A DNA stretch of 8,843 bases, taken from a bacterium (lineage in GTDB: Bacteria > Bacteroidota > Bacteroidia > Bacteroidales > Muribaculaceae). The stretch covers positions 1 to 8,843 of the forward strand of contig SFWW01000083.1 of assembly GCA_004559845.1 (NCBI GenBank), given 5' to 3'. Within the stretch, counting starts at the first letter, position 1, and every line of letters starts with the position of its first letter. The notes beneath the pieces are model-generated. The model did not search any database and was not told the DNA's origin. It saw only the letters and a list, made by a program, of their open reading frames with translations. This document shows, piece after piece, positions 6,166-8,843 of this stretch. Made by a program: the position numbers and the translations under genes.

Positions 6166-8547
6166 CACCGTGATGGGGATGGATGCTTTAATGCCCGTGT
6201 TTTTGTCCTTCACAGTGAGGGTAGCCTTTCCGGCTTTATTAGCGGCTTGCACCACCACCACGAGTTGTCCATGGAAAAGTTTCATCGTGGGCAGGGTGAA
6301 AGGTTCCAGCGAAGTGGCATCGCCATTGCACGCCGAATTAAATGTGGCTGCTCCGGTCACCTTAAATTCGAGTTGATGGTCGGCATCGGGGCATAGGGTG
6401 CCTTGCTTGTCGGTGAGGCTCACGGTCACGAATGCGAGGTCGTTTCCATCAGCAGCAATCACATTGCGGTCGGCAGAGAGCTGAAGTTTGGCGGGTTTAC
6501 CTGCAGTTTTCACCACCTTTTCACCGGCTTTATTACCATCGGCATCGTAGACCACCACTTTGATTTCACCTTTTTCATATTTCACATTTTGCCAGCGCAA
6601 GCGATACCGGTCGAGCCGGCTATCTTTTTGTTTAGAGATACGTCCTTGGCTTTTGCCATTCACAAAGAGTTCGGCAGCGGGATAATTGGTGTAGCAATAC
6701 ACCGGCGTAACTTGCCCCTCGCGCCCCTTCCAACTCCAGTGAGGCAGCAAGTGGATGGTGGGATCATTTTTATTCCAATGGCTGCGATAGAGGTAATAGC
6801 GGTCTTTCGGAAGTCCTGCAAGGTCCACGATGCCGAAATAGCTGCTCCGGCTGGGCCAATACTTATCGTAGGGAGTGGGTTCACCCAAGTAATCGAAACC
6901 GGTCCACACAAATTCACCGGTCACCCAGCTGTAGTCGTCTTGCATTTTCCAGTCATCGTCGGGCAGATTGCTCCACCAGCAGTATTCCACATCGTAGCTA
7001 CTGCATTGTCCGTTGGGATGCTCCTTGTTGGTTGCCACCGTGTCGGGAAAGAAATATTCGCCGCGAGAGCTCACTGTAGATGCCGTTTCGGAGCCAAGAA
7101 GGAAACCTTGGGGCAATTGTTCGTGCATTTGCTCATATTTGTGAACGCGATAGTTGAAGCCCGGCACATCAGCCACTTGCTGGAATCCCACCTTGTAGGT
7201 AGCATCCGGCTTATCGGAGCCGCAAGTCACCTGACGGCTCGGGTCTAATTGGTGGCAGAGCGCAATCAGGTGTTTGTAGCGCTCCGTGCCTTCCGGCATC
7301 CATTGCTCCGGAATTTCATTGCCCACGCTCCACATAATGATAGAGGGGTGATTGCGATGGTTGAGAATGAGGTTGGTGATATCCTTTTGCCACCATTCAT
7401 CCCAATATTTGCCATAGCCATTTTTCACCTTCGGCACCTTCCAGCCATCAAAACTTTCCGCCATCACCATCATGCCCATGCTGTCGCACACTTCCATTTG
7501 CATGGTCGACGGCATATTGTGAGAAGTGCGGATGGCATCGGCACCCATTTCCTTCATGATACGGATTTGGCGAATGATAGCCGCCTTATTCACCGCTGCG
7601 CCAAGCGGACCCAGGTCGTGGTGGAGGCACACACCTTTAATTTTTCGGGTCACGCCATTGAGCTGAAAGCCCCCTTCGGCGCTGAATTTGGCAGTGCGGA
7701 TACCCAACTTTTGGTGCTGCTCATCGAGCACTTGGTTGGCATTGAGCAGCTGCAACTTCACATCGTAGAGATAGGGACACTCCGGCGACCAGAGATTGGG
7801 TTGAGCGATATGGAATTGGGTATGAAATTCGCCCATGCCATTGGCAGCGGTTGTGTTTTCGCCCACCACAGCACCGTTTTTGTCGGAGATGGTCACCTTC
7901 AGCATATCTCCGGCAGAGAGAGCAAGACCCTTGTGGCGAATGTCCACGAGCGCTTCGCCATGGTCGATGCTCAGCGTTTGCATTTGCAATCCCCAAAGGT
8001 CGAGATAGCGGTCATGGTCGTAGCAAATCAGCGTAACGGGGCGGAAGATACCCGCACCGGGATACCATCTATTGCTTTCCTCGTGGTTTTCAACAGCCAC
8101 TTCCAAGGAGTTTTCGCCCACGTGCACAAAAGGCGTGGCATCCACACGGAAAGCGTTGTAGCCATACGCCCAGTGTCCGGCTTCCTTACCGTTGATTTTC
8201 ACCACCGGGTTCGCCATCACGCCATCGAAATGGAGTTCCACATGCTTCGTGCCCTCCTTTACTTGGAAATTGGTTTTGTAGAACCCCTTGCCAATCCATG
8301 GCAAAGCACCGGAGCGTCCGGAGTGCTCGGTAGCCACATCTTCACCGTTTTCCTTGATAGCCACCACTTGCAAGTCCCATTTTTTATCGAAGGGACCGCT
8401 GATTGCCCAATCGTGGGGCACTTTCACATTTTTCCATTCCGTAGCGGATTGAGAGAATTGCCAATCCGAGAGTTGACATTCGCGATGCGGCTGTGCCGAA
8501 GCCATTAGCGCACCTGCCAACGCAAAAATTAAAGCATAGTTTTTCAT
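6160..8547 (-). CDS. Exported glycoside hydrolase family 2 enzyme, probable beta-galactosidase
   Basis: A 795-residue retaining glycosidase that should remove terminal beta-linked sugar, most likely galactose, in the periplasm. Residues 1-18 are a signal peptide (MKNYALIFALAGALMASA, cleaved before Q19). The GH2 sugar-binding domain follows (about 35-175, with RWYPGAGIFR at 160-169), then an immunoglobulin-like domain (about 180-285) and a TIM barrel (about 290-600). The acid/base is Glu411 in SVGNEIPEQ and the likely nucleophile is Glu487 in GSETAS. A DUF4982-type segment (about 605-670) and a C-terminal invasin-like Ig domain (about 685-795) complete the layout seen in Bacteroidetes GH2 enzymes. 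The ATG at 8547 is preferred over the in-frame ATG at 8583: it starts the signal peptide directly, and the upstream ATG overlaps the likely promoter. Beta-glucuronidase or another GH2 activity is possible. No SusC/SusD or other polysaccharide genes are in view. Catalytic residues are intact. Confidence 0.93.
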   Translation of the reverse strand: MKNYALIFALAGALMASAQPHRECQLSDWQFSQSATEWKNVKVPHDWAISGPFDKKWDLQVVAIKENGEDVATEHSGRSGALPWIGKGFYKTNFQVKEGTKHVELHFDGVMANPVVKINGKEAGHWAYGYNAFRVDATPFVHVGENSLEVAVENHEESNRWYPGAGIFRPVTLICYDHDRYLDLWGLQMQTLSIDHGEALVDIRHKGLALSAGDMLKVTISDKNGAVVGENTTAANGMGEFHTQFHIAQPNLWSPECPYLYDVKLQLLNANQVLDEQHQKLGIRTAKFSAEGGFQLNGVTRKIKGVCLHHDLGPLGAAVNKAAIIRQIRIMKEMGADAIRTSHNMPSTMQMEVCDSMGMMVMAESFDGWKVPKVKNGYGKYWDEWWQKDITNLILNHRNHPSIIMWSVGNEIPEQWMPEGTERYKHLIALCHQLDPSRQVTCGSDKPDATYKVGFQQVADVPGFNYRVHKYEQMHEQLPQGFLLGSETASTVSSRGEYFFPDTVATNKEHPNGQCSSYDVEYCWWSNLPDDDWKMQDDYSWVTGEFVWTGFDYLGEPTPYDKYWPSRSSYFGIVDLAGLPKDRYYLYRSHWNKNDPTIHLLPHWSWKGREGQVTPVYCYTNYPAAELFVNGKSQGRISKQKDSRLDRYRLRWQNVKYEKGEIKVVVYDADGNKAGEKVVKTAGKPAKLQLSADRNVIAADGNDLAFVTVSLTDKQGTLCPDADHQLEFKVTGAATFNSACNGDATSLEPFTLPTMKLFHGQLVVVVQAANKAGKATLTVKDKNTGIKASIPITVK

Positions 8548-8580
8548 ACCGTTTGATGATGTATAGTTTATATTCTGCCA

Positions 8581-8612
8581 CAAAAATACAAAAAAACGTG
8601 AGTTCGACGAAA
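8581..8612 (-). promoter_or_regulatory. Probable promoter of the GH2 gene
   Basis: On the - strand, TATTTTTG (8588 down to 8581) fits the -7 consensus TAnnTTTG. Twenty nt further upstream is TTTC (8612 to 8609), one mismatch from TTTG. The start of transcription would be near 8574, leaving a leader of about 27 nt before the ATG at 8547. The -33 region lies close to the presumed edge of the insertion sequence on the right. Confidence 0.5.
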
Positions 8613-8636
8613 TTTAATTAGCTGAAAATTAGGAGA

Positions 8637-8692
8637 ATAGCGGTAATTTTTGTAAATTTGTATTGCCAAAAAAATAATAAAAACACCGCTAT
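8637..8692 (+). repeat. 8-bp inverted repeat covering the transposase start codon
   Basis: ATAGCGGT (8637-8644) is the exact reverse complement of ACCGCTAT (8685-8692). The right arm includes the first two bases of the transposase ATG (8691-8693). The putative -7 box (8653-8660) and expected transcription start (about 8667) lie between the arms, so only transcripts entering from outside would carry both arms. Confidence 0.7.
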
Positions 8693-8843
8693 GTTTCCTA
8701 ACAACAAAATTATAGATTTTTTTTCAATTTGTGACGATTTTAGAAAAGTTTTTGATAAAACTCTTGAGCAAAAAGCCATACCGAACTGCGATAGCTCCAA
8801 GAAACGCAAATAAACAAGATGAAGAACTCACTTATGAGTGTTT
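8691..8843 (+). pseudogene. IS982-family transposase N-terminus, frameshifted and cut by the window edge
   Basis: The ATG at 8691 opens a 40-codon frame. NKIIDFFSICDDFRKVFDKT (residues 5-24) resembles the N-terminus of IS982 transposases, which carry a conserved (D)DF-K-F motif, and is followed by a basic KKRK. A TAA stop follows at 8811-8813. In the -1 frame, reading from base 8810, translation continues as INKMKNSLMSV to the window edge, which suits the next part of such a transposase. So either one base is lost or gained near 8805-8812, or translation shifts frame. No classic slippery heptamer is present (the local sequence is CGCAAATAAAC), so a mutation seems likelier. The catalytic DDE region is outside the window. 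The family assignment is by pattern memory and not tested. Confidence 0.65.

Larger units (their letters stand above)
8613..8843 (+). mobile_element. Left end of a probable IS982-family insertion sequence (partial)
   Basis: The sequence right of the GH2 promoter becomes very AT-rich and leads into a transposase start typical of IS982 elements. The left boundary is not fixed: the terminal inverted repeat cannot be matched because the right end is outside the window. The segment TTAATTAGCTGAAAATTAGG (8614-8633) is a candidate terminus. A -7 box TAAATTTG (8653-8660) lies 30 nt before the ATG and would drive the transposase. Confidence 0.6.

Noticed and set aside
7249..8508. Long + strand frames (419 codons here, and 281 codons at 6403-7248) opposite the GH2 gene
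   Set aside because: Both are antisense to a gene with intact catalytic motifs and are His/Val/Ala-rich with no recognisable domain. They are shadows.
8548..8583. Upstream ATG (8583) as the start of the GH2 gene
   Set aside because: It adds 12 polar residues before a perfect signal peptide and overlaps the -7 box. The ATG at 8547 is better.
8618..8809. 63-codon - strand frame with a hydrophobic tail
   Set aside because: It opposes the IS982-type transposase start and its hydrophobicity reflects AT-rich sequence read backwards. No ribosome-binding or family signal.

Overview
This 8.8 kb window looks like a chromosomal segment from a member of the Bacteroidales, probably Prevotella-like or a close relative such as Muribaculaceae. 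Several genes are preceded by Bacteroidetes sigma-ABfr promoters (TTTG, a 19-21 nt spacer, then TAnnTTTG). Shine-Dalgarno sequences are weak or absent. The gene content also fits: a DUF3943 protein, a TonB-dependent thiamine receptor followed by PnuT, an exported GH2/DUF4982 glycosidase and a probable IS982-type transposase. The genus is an inference.

Layout from left to right: (1) trpS on the + strand, with its own promoter and a strong 15-bp hairpin terminator. (2) A + strand gene for an exported DUF3943 protein of unknown function. (3) A thiamine-uptake unit on the + strand: promoter, TPP (THI-box) riboswitch, TonB-dependent outer-membrane receptor, an array of 7-nt repeats, then pnuT for the inner-membrane thiamine permease, ending in a bidirectional terminator. 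(4) A small Xre-like helix-turn-helix protein on the - strand, convergent with pnuT. (5) An AT-rich, non-coding interval holding two nested perfect inverted repeats. (6) An exported GH2 beta-galactosidase-type enzyme on the - strand. (7) At the right edge, the 5' end of a probable IS982-family transposase on the + strand, divergent from the GH2 gene.

How the genes work together: the riboswitch senses thiamine pyrophosphate and should shut down the receptor (outer-membrane thiamine import powered by TonB) and PnuT (passage across the inner membrane). The thiamine pyrophosphokinase gene that commonly completes this operon in Bacteroides is absent here. The receptor frame lacks both an ATG start and a signal peptide: only about 22 nt separate the riboswitch from mature-type coding sequence. 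This suggests a deletion, an assembly error or unusual initiation, and it is the main anomaly of the window. The GH2 enzyme stands alone with no SusC/SusD partners in view.

Other points worth a second look are an inverted repeat that could hide the transposase start codon in read-through transcripts, an apparent frameshift in that transposase, and the nested inverted repeats after the GH2 gene. I saw no tRNA, rRNA, CRISPR array or phage genes.
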